A DNA stretch of 64,000 nt from Sideroxydans sp. (GCA_027310725.1 DAIDAG010000068.1:1-64000); one strand, 5' to 3'; positions 10,916-19,672 are shown, counted from the first letter of the stretch. A program made the numbers and translations. The notes: generated by a model not told the origin, from the letters alone.

Positions 10916-11251
10916 TCAAACGCAACCGGTGGGCTTGGGCAGACCGGCAATCTTGCATGCCTGCTTGCCTGGACCGTAAGGAAACAGGCCATACAGGTAT
11001 TCGCTGTTGCCTTTTTCCGCACCGAGTTTCTTGCCGATAGCCTTGGTCAGAACACGCACTGCCGGAGCGATCTGGTATTCCTCGAAATATTCGCGCAGGA
11101 AGTTGACGACTTCCCAGTGCTGATCGGTCATGGTGACATTCTCAGTCTGTGCGATGTAATTCGCGACCTCGGTGTTCCAATCGGCCAGATTGGTCAGATA
11201 ACCTTCTTCATCAGTTTCGTAACTTTTACCGCCGACTTCGATTGTTGACAT
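10916..11251 (-). CDS. dsrC: DsrC sulfur carrier
   Basis: C-terminus GPGKQACKIAGLPKPTGCV with both conserved cysteines. Confidence 0.97.
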   Translation of the reverse strand: MSTIEVGGKSYETDEEGYLTNLADWNTEVANYIAQTENVTMTDQHWEVVNFLREYFEEYQIAPAVRVLTKAIGKKLGAEKGNSEYLYGLFPYGPGKQACKIAGLPKPTGCV

Positions 11252-11277
11252 GCTTTTCTCCTTCTATATGTTGCTGA

Positions 11278-11574
11278 TTAAAGCCAAGATTGGCAGGTTT
11301 TATTATTGCTGGTCAGATCGACGAACCCGCCGTAATCGACTGGTGAAACACCTTCGATGAGCCTGTCGCCCAGACCGCGCGCCTCGAGATCCGGCATCAG
11401 GACATGTACCTTGAAGCGCCCCATAGCGGCCCGGAGTTTTGCCTCAAAAGCGCTGCCTCGCGTCGCCGCATAGACACCATCTTCGATAAGCAGAATGTCC
11501 CCGCCCGTCGCCGTATTCAAACAACTTTCTAGCGAGACACTGGTCAGGGGCGATTTATTGATGATATGTAACAT
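11278..11574 (-). CDS. dsrH: DsrH (TusB-like)
   Basis: MLHIINKSPLTSVSLESCLNTATGGDILLIEDGVYA; dsrEFH order. Confidence 0.93.
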   Translation of the reverse strand: MLHIINKSPLTSVSLESCLNTATGGDILLIEDGVYAATRGSAFEAKLRAAMGRFKVHVLMPDLEARGLGDRLIEGVSPVDYGGFVDLTSNNKTCQSWL

Positions 11575-11583
11575 GCATTCCCC

Positions 11584-11949
11584 CTAGAAACTCAAGACCA
11601 CGTCTTGCTCATCCATCAGCTTGCCCATTTCGGCACGGCTGAGCAAAGTCACGGGTACCAGAAAATCTTCCTCGGTAAGGCCGCGTGCTTCCATGGCTTC
11701 CTTTTCCACATACAGTTTTTCAATGTCGTAGTCTTCCAGGGCACGATAAGCCGGCGAGAAATTCTTGGTTTCTATCCCTTTTGTCTGTTGCCCTTTTTTC
11801 AGCTGGTACACGCCGTCATCCAGAAATGCCAGCGACACATCCTGGTCAAAGGCGGCGGTAATCAATACCACCTCCAGCGACTCCAGCGCGTAGATCGTGC
11901 CGTAAGGCGCCTTGCGGTTGACGAACATGAATTTTTTAGCATCACTCAT
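11584..11949 (-). CDS. dsrF: DsrF (TusC-like)
   Basis: DsrF-type fold motif RKAPYGTIYALESLEVVLITAAFDQDVSLAFLDDGVYQL. Confidence 0.93.
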   Translation of the reverse strand: MSDAKKFMFVNRKAPYGTIYALESLEVVLITAAFDQDVSLAFLDDGVYQLKKGQQTKGIETKNFSPAYRALEDYDIEKLYVEKEAMEARGLTEEDFLVPVTLLSRAEMGKLMDEQDVVLSF

Positions 11950-11960
11950 TCCGTCTCTCC

Positions 11961-12320
11961 TTAATCGCCGAAGGTGACCAGACGGTCACACTTGATACCG
12001 GCTTCCACCAGCTGCCCCAGCCCCGAGATACGGAAACCCTGGGCCAGGTTCTCTTCCTTGATACCGCGACGCAGAGCAGCAGCGACGCAGACCACCAGAT
12101 CGACCTTGTGCTCTTCCGCCAACTTCGCCCAGCGATTCACGATATGCCGGTCATCCTGCGGCGGCTCGGTCAATTTGGACGCGTTGTTGACGCCATCGTG
12201 ATAGAAGAACACGCGCCACACTTCATGCCCTTTGGCGATTGCGGCCTTGGCGAACAGATAAGCCGAATCGCTGGCTTGATGCTGGTATGGCCCTTCGTTG
12301 ACGACGATTCCGAATTTCAT
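11961..12320 (-). CDS. dsrE: DsrE (TusD-like)
   Basis: MKFGIVVNEGPYQHQASDSAYLFAKAA and active-site region VDLVVCVAAALRRGI; start chosen downstream of the ORF-track start, after the dsrB stop. Confidence 0.93.
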   Translation of the reverse strand: MKFGIVVNEGPYQHQASDSAYLFAKAAIAKGHEVWRVFFYHDGVNNASKLTEPPQDDRHIVNRWAKLAEEHKVDLVVCVAAALRRGIKEENLAQGFRISGLGQLVEAGIKCDRLVTFGD

Positions 12321-12334
12321 CAAGAACTCCTCGC

Positions 12335-13426
12335 TTAGAAACGAATATGCGTCGAAGCGTTCAGGTTGGAACGCGAACCGCGCCAATCGTCGATCAGATA
12401 CTTGGTGAACGGCAAACCGGTCTTTTCAAAGAAACGCGGCCAGCCGATACGGTCGATCCAGTCGGCCATACGCTCCCAAGGACGGGCATCTGCCTTGTAA
12501 ACGCGAAGGATGTTCTTTACCGCTGCGCCGACTTCGGGCCAGCGCGGAGCATTGTTCGGATATCCGGATGCGACCATCTTCATGAAAGTCGGCTTGCCGC
12601 GTGCGTTGGAGTTTTTGCCGCCTACCCAGATCGCCAGCTTGGAATTCTCCGGGTCGTTGATCTGCATCGGCGGGCAGGGAGGATAGCAAGCGCCGCAGCA
12701 CATGCATTTTGACTCATCGATTTCCAGCGAAGGTTTGCCGTTCACCATTGCCGGACGAATCGCAGCTACCGGGCAACGCGCTACAACGGCCGGGCGTTCG
12801 CACACGTTGGCAACCAGGTCATGGTTGATGACCGGCGGCTTGGTGTGTTGCACGATGATGGCGATGTCGGCCTGTCCGCCGCAATTGATCTCGCAGCAGG
12901 ATGTGGACATATGCACACGATTCGGCATTTCTTCCTGCTTGAACTCTTCGATCAGTTCGTCCATCAGCGCTTTCACCACACCGGATGCATCCGTACCCGG
13001 AATGTCGCAGTGCAGCCAACCCTGGGTGTGCGCGATCATGGTCACCGAGTTTCCGGTGCCGCCAACCGGGAAGCCATGCTTTTCCAGTTCAGCGATCAGC
13101 GGTGCGACCTTCTTCTCGTCCGACACGATGTATTCGATGTTGGAACGAATGGTGAAGCGTACGCGCCCTTCGGCGAATTTGTCGGCGATATCGCAAAGCG
13201 TGCGAATGGTATAGACGTCCATCTGGCGTTGCGTACCGGCACGCACTGTCCATACCTCATCACCCGAGTGCGACACATGGTGTAGCACGCCCGGACGGGG
13301 ACGATCGTGATATTTCCAGTTGCCGTAGTTCTTTGCCAGCAACGGGTGCAGGTATTTCTTGTTGTCCGGTACGCCAGTCTCTTTAGGCTTGCGCATCTGT
13401 ACAGGTGCGGGTGCATTCATTTTCAA
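12335..13426 (-). CDS. dsrB: dissimilatory sulfite reductase beta subunit
   Basis: Siroheme/Fe-S motif STSCCEINCGGQADIA and ferredoxin domain CMCCGACYPPCPP. Confidence 0.97.
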   Translation of the reverse strand: MKMNAPAPVQMRKPKETGVPDNKKYLHPLLAKNYGNWKYHDRPRPGVLHHVSHSGDEVWTVRAGTQRQMDVYTIRTLCDIADKFAEGRVRFTIRSNIEYIVSDEKKVAPLIAELEKHGFPVGGTGNSVTMIAHTQGWLHCDIPGTDASGVVKALMDELIEEFKQEEMPNRVHMSTSCCEINCGGQADIAIIVQHTKPPVINHDLVANVCERPAVVARCPVAAIRPAMVNGKPSLEIDESKCMCCGACYPPCPPMQINDPENSKLAIWVGGKNSNARGKPTFMKMVASGYPNNAPRWPEVGAAVKNILRVYKADARPWERMADWIDRIGWPRFFEKTGLPFTKYLIDDWRGSRSNLNASTHIRF

Positions 13427-13431
13427 TCTCC

Positions 13432-14727
13432 TCAGGCAGCTTGCTTTTTGGCTTTGATTTTAGCGACTTCGTCATCCCATCCATCGGTACGGACGTAGGG
13501 GTTCATGCGTGGTGAATTGATCATCGCAGGATCGACTTCGACCTCCATTGCATCCAGGAAGTTGGCCAACCCGATACGCTCGATCATCTCGCCGGTACGC
13601 TCGTGTTCCAATGCGTTTTCGGCAAAGAAATCAATAGTGCGCTGCGCGAAATCGACCAGCTTCTCGACTTCTTCTTCAGTGTCCAGCTTCATGAACGGAA
13701 TGACCACGGTGCCCATCAGGCCACCGATCTTCAGGTGGCTCTTGCCACCAACCAGTACGCTTGCGCCCTTGTCCTTGCCTGGAGCCAATGCACCGGTCAT
13801 CACGTTGACACAGTGCATGCAACGCACGCAATCCTGATTGTCGATCTCGATCCCGTGTGTATCGCTCACTGCCACACTGGAAATATGCTCACCTTTTTTG
13901 ATCTTCTTGAGTTCCTTGACCTGGAAGGTCTTGGTCGGGCAACGTGCAACGATGTCGTTCACCAGCTCATCCATGCCGTGCTTGGCGAACCATTTCTTGG
14001 CCAACCCCTCATCGGTACGGATGTTATCGCGCCAAGTGCCGATCACGGCCATGTCGGAACGTTGAATTGCATTCATACAATCGTTCGGGCAGCCGGAGAA
14101 TTTGAACTTGAACTTGTATGGCAGCGAAGGACGGTGCAAGTCATCCAGGAAAGTATTCAGAACCGCACGGTGCGCATTTGCCTCGTCGTAGCAAGACTGT
14201 TCGCAACGTGCCGCACCTACGCAAGACATCGAGGTGCGTACCGCAGGGCCAGCGCCGCCGAGGTCAAAACCCATCTCGTTGATCTCGTCAAAGGCCTTTT
14301 GCACATTTTCGGTAGTGCAACCCTGGAACATGATGTCGCCGGATTGGCCATGGAACGCGATCAGGCCCGAGCCGTGCTTTTCCCAGATATCGCAGAATTT
14401 ACGCAGTGTATCGGTATCGTAGTGCATGCCGGGAGGAGGCATAACGCGCAAAGTGTGGAATTCTGCAGCATCCTTGTAGACGGCCTGGCCGTTCTCATCC
14501 TTGAGTTCGGTAAAGCGCGGAATCACGCCGCCGCCATAACCGAAGACGCCAACGGTACCGCCCTTCCAGTATCCCTTGCGAGTCTTGTACGATGTCTCAA
14601 GTTGCCCGAGCAGATCGACCATGAGGTCTTTGTCTTTGGCGAGCCGCTTCAGGCCAGTCACAAAACTCGGCCACTTACCTTTTTCCAGCTCATCCAGATT
14701 CGGAGTGTCATACATTTTTTTTGCCAT
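13432..14727 (-). CDS. dsrA: dissimilatory sulfite reductase alpha subunit
   Basis: TSMSCVGAARCEQSCYDEANAHRAVLNTFLDDLHRPSLPYKFKFKFSGCPNDC signature. Confidence 0.98.
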   Translation of the reverse strand: MAKKMYDTPNLDELEKGKWPSFVTGLKRLAKDKDLMVDLLGQLETSYKTRKGYWKGGTVGVFGYGGGVIPRFTELKDENGQAVYKDAAEFHTLRVMPPPGMHYDTDTLRKFCDIWEKHGSGLIAFHGQSGDIMFQGCTTENVQKAFDEINEMGFDLGGAGPAVRTSMSCVGAARCEQSCYDEANAHRAVLNTFLDDLHRPSLPYKFKFKFSGCPNDCMNAIQRSDMAVIGTWRDNIRTDEGLAKKWFAKHGMDELVNDIVARCPTKTFQVKELKKIKKGEHISSVAVSDTHGIEIDNQDCVRCMHCVNVMTGALAPGKDKGASVLVGGKSHLKIGGLMGTVVIPFMKLDTEEEVEKLVDFAQRTIDFFAENALEHERTGEMIERIGLANFLDAMEVEVDPAMINSPRMNPYVRTDGWDDEVAKIKAKKQAA

Positions 14728-14898
14728 GATATTTTCCTTTCAAGTCGCGTTGAGCTACATTGCCCGGCGGGGCCTGGAATTCCTAATGTCGTACGGGCTC
14801 TGGTACTGAAATCACAACCACCGACCCGGTTTCTTAATGGTTCCGCATGGTACGGCGCAATATCAAGCCTAACTATCACCCTTAGCGACTATCCAAAG

Positions 14899-14914
14899 TA
14901 ACCCTTAAGGGGGG
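14899..14914. promoter_or_regulatory. candidate 7-2-7 palindromic operator TAACCCT-TA-AGGGGGG between dsrA and the divergent Cas6-like operon
   Basis: Read directly; 15 of 16 positions identical to the site at 28563-28578 between soeA and sat. Confidence 0.6.
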
Positions 14915-15030
14915 TACTTTTCACATCCCCAGTAGTATTCCAATCAGGGCGGTAATAGCGCTAGACTTGGCGCATACATAGGACTAGTCGATTCTCGGTC
15001 CGGTGCTTTTAACTAAACTTAAGGGAAAAC

Positions 15031-15249
15031 ATGGCGAAAATCACGGAATTGAACAAGATCCATGTTCCTCTGGGGGGGCAACAAATCGAGCTGCAACAGG
15101 TCGACCATACGGAAGACGGCATGAGCATGTTGCGTGTTCGCATCCGCGAGGGCAAGCGATTCACCATCTTCGATATTGATCCGGCAACGGCAGGACAATG
15201 GGCGGCAACCATGTTGCAATGGGCCAACTCACAAGGCAATGACAAGTGA
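15031..15249 (+). CDS. small conserved-looking protein of unknown function
   Basis: 72-aa ORF; next ORF begins with a 4-bp overlap (GTG at 15246). Confidence 0.75.
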   Translation: MAKITELNKIHVPLGGQQIELQQVDHTEDGMSMLRVRIREGKRFTIFDIDPATAGQWAATMLQWANSQGNDK

Positions 15250-15848
15250 CAGCCCCGCACACTGAAATGATCGATGTGGTTTTCGAAATAAGCGGCGGAA
15301 CATTGCCCACCGCTTATCCCTATACATTATGGGACGAACTGGTCCGGCTCGTCCCGCAACTCGGGGAAGATGAAAATGTCGGCGTCATCCCCTTGCGCAT
15401 GGCCACAAGCAAGGAAGGAATGTTGCTCCCTAAACGCGCCAAGCTGGTGTTGCGGTTGCCGCATGCGCTTGCCGATATCGTTTCCGACCTGGCACAGAAA
15501 CAAATGCGTGTGGCAGATAGTCTGATACAGCTGGGTTCATGCAAAAAAAGGCCAATATCGCACTACCCTACCCTGCATTCACATTTGGTGACAGGCGCCG
15601 ATGATGAAATCGCATTCATGCAAGAAGTGGAATCGGCTCTCGCAGGGATGGGAGTCGAAGCAAAATTGATCTGCGGCCAACGCCTCACCCTGACAAACGG
15701 TGAACGCGCGATCAAAGGATACAGCCTGGTTTTGCATGATCTCAGTCCGGAAGATTCGTTACGCGTGCAATATTCCGGATTGGGCAAGGAACGGCGGCTT
15801 GGCTGCGGTATTTTCGTGCCGTACAAGGTCATCTCCGGTCTGGAGTGA
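15246..15848 (+). CDS. Cas6/Cmx6-like (type I-MYXAN Cas6 family) RAMP protein
   Basis: N-terminal VDVVFEISGGTLPTAYPYTLWDELVRLVPQL..GVIPLR and C-terminal Gly-rich GLGKERRLGCGIFVPYK resemble the Cmx6 family; 200 aa. Confidence 0.75.
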   Translation: MTAPHTEMIDVVFEISGGTLPTAYPYTLWDELVRLVPQLGEDENVGVIPLRMATSKEGMLLPKRAKLVLRLPHALADIVSDLAQKQMRVADSLIQLGSCKKRPISHYPTLHSHLVTGADDEIAFMQEVESALAGMGVEAKLICGQRLTLTNGERAIKGYSLVLHDLSPEDSLRVQYSGLGKERRLGCGIFVPYKVISGLE

Positions 15849-15876
15849 CGTTTTATTGAGAGAAAGGGAAAGAAAG

Positions 15877-16206
15877 ATGGGATACACAGTTGCAGGAAAC
15901 GAATTGGAAACCAATGATGACGGTTTTCTGTTGGAACCGGATTACAGCGAGGAAGCGGCAAACGTGATCGCGGCGGCTGAAGGGATCGAACTGACCCCCA
16001 AACACTGGGAAGTCATTAACTACATGCGCGAGCAGTATCGCGAACATGGCCACACACCCAATTTTCGCAACATGCTGAAAGACATCAACGAATTCTGGCC
16101 GGAAGCCGACAGCAAGGCATTGTACGATCTGTTTCCGATGGGTCCAGCCAAACAGGCTGCAAAGGTCGCCGGATTGCCGCAACCTCTGGGCAAAGGCGGC
16201 TACTGA
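15877..16206 (+). CDS. DsrC/TusE-like protein lacking both C-terminal cysteines (RspA-like)
   Basis: DsrC-like core GNELETNDDGFLLEPDYSEEAANVIAAAEGIELTPKHWEVINYMREQY; C-terminus GPAKQAAKVAGLPQPLGKGGY has no Cys. Confidence 0.88.
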   Translation: MGYTVAGNELETNDDGFLLEPDYSEEAANVIAAAEGIELTPKHWEVINYMREQYREHGHTPNFRNMLKDINEFWPEADSKALYDLFPMGPAKQAAKVAGLPQPLGKGGY

Positions 16207-16344
16207 AACGACGCATCAGCAAGGGTGCACCGTGTCCGTACCCAGATGCGGGCAATTGACTAGGCAAAAAGTCGCGAACGGAATCGGCACTACCAAAAGC
16301 AGTGAACCGACACCAGCCAAATCGCTGGTTATAAGGAGATGAAG

Positions 16345-16824
16345 ATGGGAATGGATATGGTCAACGTCGTACTCGACATGAAGGGGCTTTCCTGCCCCAG
16401 GCCGCTCATCGGGGCGAAACGCATGGTCGATGAGCTTGCCGCAGGGCAGGTGTTACTGCTGGTGTCGGATTGTCCTGGAACACAGGATGATCTGTTCGCC
16501 TGGGCGAAACTGACCGGCAACCAGATACTGAAAACCGAAAAGATGCCGGATGGCGGAACCGGGTATCACATCCAGAAAGGCAAAGGCCATGCACACAACG
16601 CCAACGTCACGCTGGACATACGCGGCGCAGTCTGTCCCGGCCCCATCGTCGAGGCCAAAAAGCTTCTGAACGGGATGCAAACAGGCGAAGTGTTGAAACT
16701 GGTCAGCGACTGCCCGGGCGTACAGTCAGACATCGGCGGCTGGGCTTCCGCCACCGGCATGACTTTACTGGAAACCGTTGAATCTGCGGCCGGCGTGCAC
16801 GAGTTCTACATTCGTAAAGGCTGA
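16345..16824 (+). CDS. tandem TusA-domain protein (TusA-TusA fusion)
   Basis: Two TusA repeats: DMKGLSCPRPLIGAKRMVDEL and DIRGAVCPGPIVEAKKLLNGM, each followed by LVSDCPG. Confidence 0.92.
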   Translation: MGMDMVNVVLDMKGLSCPRPLIGAKRMVDELAAGQVLLLVSDCPGTQDDLFAWAKLTGNQILKTEKMPDGGTGYHIQKGKGHAHNANVTLDIRGAVCPGPIVEAKKLLNGMQTGEVLKLVSDCPGVQSDIGGWASATGMTLLETVESAAGVHEFYIRKG

Positions 16825-16827
16825 GCC

Positions 16828-17424
16828 TTGCGCATCAAAAGCAGCTGGTTCAAGGATGGCCGCGAACGTACTCCGCAAGAGATATCGGACGCGCTGGCGT
16901 TCGTCGTCTCGCGTATTGCCGATAATGCCCTGAAGAACACGCGGAAGGCGAAATTCGAAATTGAAGTCGGTCCCCAATATTTCGAGTTCCTCGCCGAATT
17001 CTCGCTCTTCCTCATCATTTCCGCAGACCGTATTGTCTACGGCAAACTTTCGGAGGCAGACAGGTTCGTTTTTACCAGCAATCTGGCGAACCGCGTGGCA
17101 GAAACCTATGCCGAGAATCGCAGCCGCCTGCTCGTCGAAGACATTAAAGAGTGCAAGCGGCGCTTCATCGATCTGCTCAACCAGCGCGCAGGCGAATACG
17201 CCGAATTCGGCTACGATGAAAACGGCCCCGCTTATACCTTCTATCGCTATCTCGCCTATTGCATCGGCGAGATCATGACCGATGAAGACAGCGGCTGGAT
17301 CATCGACCAGATCATCAGCTTCGAAGCGCCCGAGGCAATACAGATGATCGAAAAGACCCTGCGCGGCTTATATGAAGCCGAACCGAAGAAGACGCGCCGC
17401 CGCACATCGACCAGCGGGGACTGA
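16828..17424 (+). CDS. protein of unknown function, mostly helical
   Basis: 198-aa ORF (TTG start), 3 bp after the TusA-TusA stop and directly abutting the TauD-like gene. Confidence 0.7.
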   Translation: MRIKSSWFKDGRERTPQEISDALAFVVSRIADNALKNTRKAKFEIEVGPQYFEFLAEFSLFLIISADRIVYGKLSEADRFVFTSNLANRVAETYAENRSRLLVEDIKECKRRFIDLLNQRAGEYAEFGYDENGPAYTFYRYLAYCIGEIMTDEDSGWIIDQIISFEAPEAIQMIEKTLRGLYEAEPKKTRRRTSTSGD

Positions 17425-18297
17425 ATGAAAAGCCCGTTCGATCTGAGTGATACCGAAAGTTACCTGCGCTGGCGCGAGCAGAAACTCGCTTCCGCGCCGA
17501 AATCGGTGAATGAACTCATCGTCGAAGTGCATGATCCGCGCGCACTGACGCCGCTTGAACACAATGCGCTGGCCGAGTGTGTTCGCCGTAGCAACATGGC
17601 GATCTACGCCAGCCCCTTCCACGATGCCGACACCGAAATCCCGCGCTTGCTGGGCGCCCAATTCGGTCTGGAAAGCCTTGATGCCAACTGGCTGGCGGGC
17701 GAAGACGGCATCTCCGAGATCCGCGTATTCGATAACGGTACGCGCCAAAATTACATCCCCTACACCGACAAACCGATCAAGTGGCACACCGACGGATATT
17801 ACAACCCGCCGGAACGCACTATCCGCGGCATGGTGCTGCATTGCGTGCGCACGGCCAGCAGTGGCGGAGAAAATCAACTGATGGACCACGAGATGGCATA
17901 TCTGCAGTTGCGCGACGAGAACCCGCAACACATCCTGGCATTGATGCAAGCAGATGCGATGACCATTCCGGATCGGGTGGATGAGACGGACGGAGTGCGT
18001 ACCGCACAGAGCGGCCCGGTGTTCTCTCTGGACAGTGGCGGAAATCTGCATATGCGCTACACCGCCCGCACCCGCAGTATCGAATGGAAAAAGGATGCGG
18101 CAACCTTGGCCGCGGTGGCTGCATTGGAACGGCTACTGGCATCCGATACGCCGCACATCTTCCAAGCCCGCCTCGATCCCGGCATGGGTCTGCTATGCAA
18201 CAATGTGCTGCATGACCGCAGTGCATTTATCGACGACCCCGGCCAGCCTTCGCGTTTGCTTTATCGCGCACGTTATCTGGACAGGATGAACACTTGA
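17425..18297 (+). CDS. TauD/TfdA-family Fe(II)/2-oxoglutarate-dependent dioxygenase
   Basis: KWHTDGYYNPPERTIRGMVLHC metal-binding motif and distal NVLHDRSAF histidine. Confidence 0.88.
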   Translation: MKSPFDLSDTESYLRWREQKLASAPKSVNELIVEVHDPRALTPLEHNALAECVRRSNMAIYASPFHDADTEIPRLLGAQFGLESLDANWLAGEDGISEIRVFDNGTRQNYIPYTDKPIKWHTDGYYNPPERTIRGMVLHCVRTASSGGENQLMDHEMAYLQLRDENPQHILALMQADAMTIPDRVDETDGVRTAQSGPVFSLDSGGNLHMRYTARTRSIEWKKDAATLAAVAALERLLASDTPHIFQARLDPGMGLLCNNVLHDRSAFIDDPGQPSRLLYRARYLDRMNT

Positions 18298-18390
18298 GAA
18301 CCTGCTAAAGCTTTCACGATTCAAGTCGATACCCTTACAGGCAGGCTCGCTTTTAATTCAATTGAAGAAATCCCACTGTAAAGGATATCC

Positions 18391-19578
18391 GTGACCACCC
18401 ATTCACCTTCAATTCTCAGGCAACTCAAATATTCCTTTTTAGGCTTCGGCCTGACCATGGGTTTGGTTTTTCCGCTGTATGCCAACTTCTTCGTTAACTG
18501 GAAAGAAGGCATGCTGGTCTGGTTCTGTCTGGGCTGCATCGTCGCCGGCATTACAATCGGCATCTCCAATCATAAGCTGCTCGAATGGCTGCTCGTACGC
18601 AAATTGCGCATGGTTGCAGTCGCATCAGAGCGCATCCGCAAGGGCGATCTACGTGAAGGCTGCGGCGTGCGCAGTTCGGATACAGTCGGCGAGATCACTG
18701 AGGGCTTCGACGCCATGGCCTCCAGCCTGCGCGAGACTATGGGCGAAGTGGCCAAGTCTGCCGATTCTGTCGACACCACTGCACGCGAAATCGGATCGTC
18801 CATGCAAACGCTGGGGGACGACATGGATAAATATCGCCAGGATGCACAGGAGATTATCAAAGTCATCAATGGAATGGCCGATGCTGCCGACACCATCCTC
18901 ACTTTGTCGGATGCCGCACGAAATAGCGCATCTTCTGCCGATGAGCTCGTGCACAACGGCGTATCTCAAGTGGCCAATACCGAAAAGGCCATTTCCGTAC
19001 TTGATGAAGCCAGTCGCAAAATATCAGCCAATGCAGGCAGTCTTGCGCTCAGCGCCAAAGAGGTCGAGACAGCCGTGTCGGCCATACGCGCCATCGCCGA
19101 GCAAACCAATCTGCTGGCCCTCAATGCCGCCATAGAGGCTGCACGTGCGGGTGAACAAGGCCGCGGGTTCGCTGTCGTGGCAGACGAGGTCAGAAAGCTG
19201 TCTGAACAGGCCGCGCAAGCCACCACACGCATCGATGCCGTTCTCAAAAGAGTCAGTCTCGATGTCGCTTCCACAGTCAGCATTTCGGAAGAGAACGCCA
19301 TCGCAGTCCAGGATGGACTCCGGGCAGCCAAATCATCTTCTGAAATATTCGATCAGATTGAAAAAGCGACTGTAGACATGAGGCACTCGGTCGAGGCTGT
19401 GCGTGAAGCCGCAGACGATCAACAGATGCTGGTGGGCATCGTTCTCTCGCGCATGTCGGAAAGTGAATCACGCACGGAAAGTGTCGCCGATCTCACGAAG
19501 GCTTGTATCAAAGAGGCAGGCCGCATGATTCAGGTGGCGCAAGATCTTAATTCAACTACCAGGAAATTTGTAGTGTGA
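18391..19578 (+). CDS. methyl-accepting chemotaxis protein
   Basis: [39 protein letters not shown] hairpin signature; two N-terminal TM segments. Confidence 0.95.
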   Translation: MTTHSPSILRQLKYSFLGFGLTMGLVFPLYANFFVNWKEGMLVWFCLGCIVAGITIGISNHKLLEWLLVRKLRMVAVASERIRKGDLREGCGVRSSDTVGEITEGFDAMASSLRETMGEVAKSADSVDTTAREIGSSMQTLGDDMDKYRQDAQEIIKVINGMADAADTILTLSDAARNSASSADELVHNGVSQVANTEKAISVLDEASRKISANAGSLALSAKEVETAVSAIRAIAEQTNLLALNAAIEAARAGEQGRGFAVVADEVRKLSEQAAQATTRIDAVLKRVSLDVASTVSISEENAIAVQDGLRAAKSSSEIFDQIEKATVDMRHSVEAVREAADDQQMLVGIVLSRMSESESRTESVADLTKACIKEAGRMIQVAQDLNSTTRKFVV

Positions 19579-19643
19579 GCTTTGGTAAGCTTTTATAAGA
19601 AAGAATCACCCCCTTCGATTGTGTAAAACAAATTCTGCTCGTT

Positions 19644-19672
19644 AAAAAGCCCGCCATTAAGGCGGGCTTTTT
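19644..19672. terminator. bidirectional rho-independent terminator
   Basis: AAAAAGCCCGCC ATTAA GGCGGGCTTTTT between convergent genes. Confidence 0.9.

Noticed and set aside
984-14901. Many long ORFs antisense to the dsr genes (for example 984-2162 +, 6599-7738 +, 13603-14901 +)
   Set aside because: They lie opposite confidently assigned dsr/cysG genes, lack recognisable motifs and have His/Gln/Arg-rich composition typical of antisense frames.
15246-15848. A CRISPR-Cas locus implied by the Cas6-like gene
   Set aside because: No regularly spaced repeat-spacer array and no cas1/cas2 or effector genes were seen anywhere in the window; the gene is treated as an orphan family member in a sulfur context.
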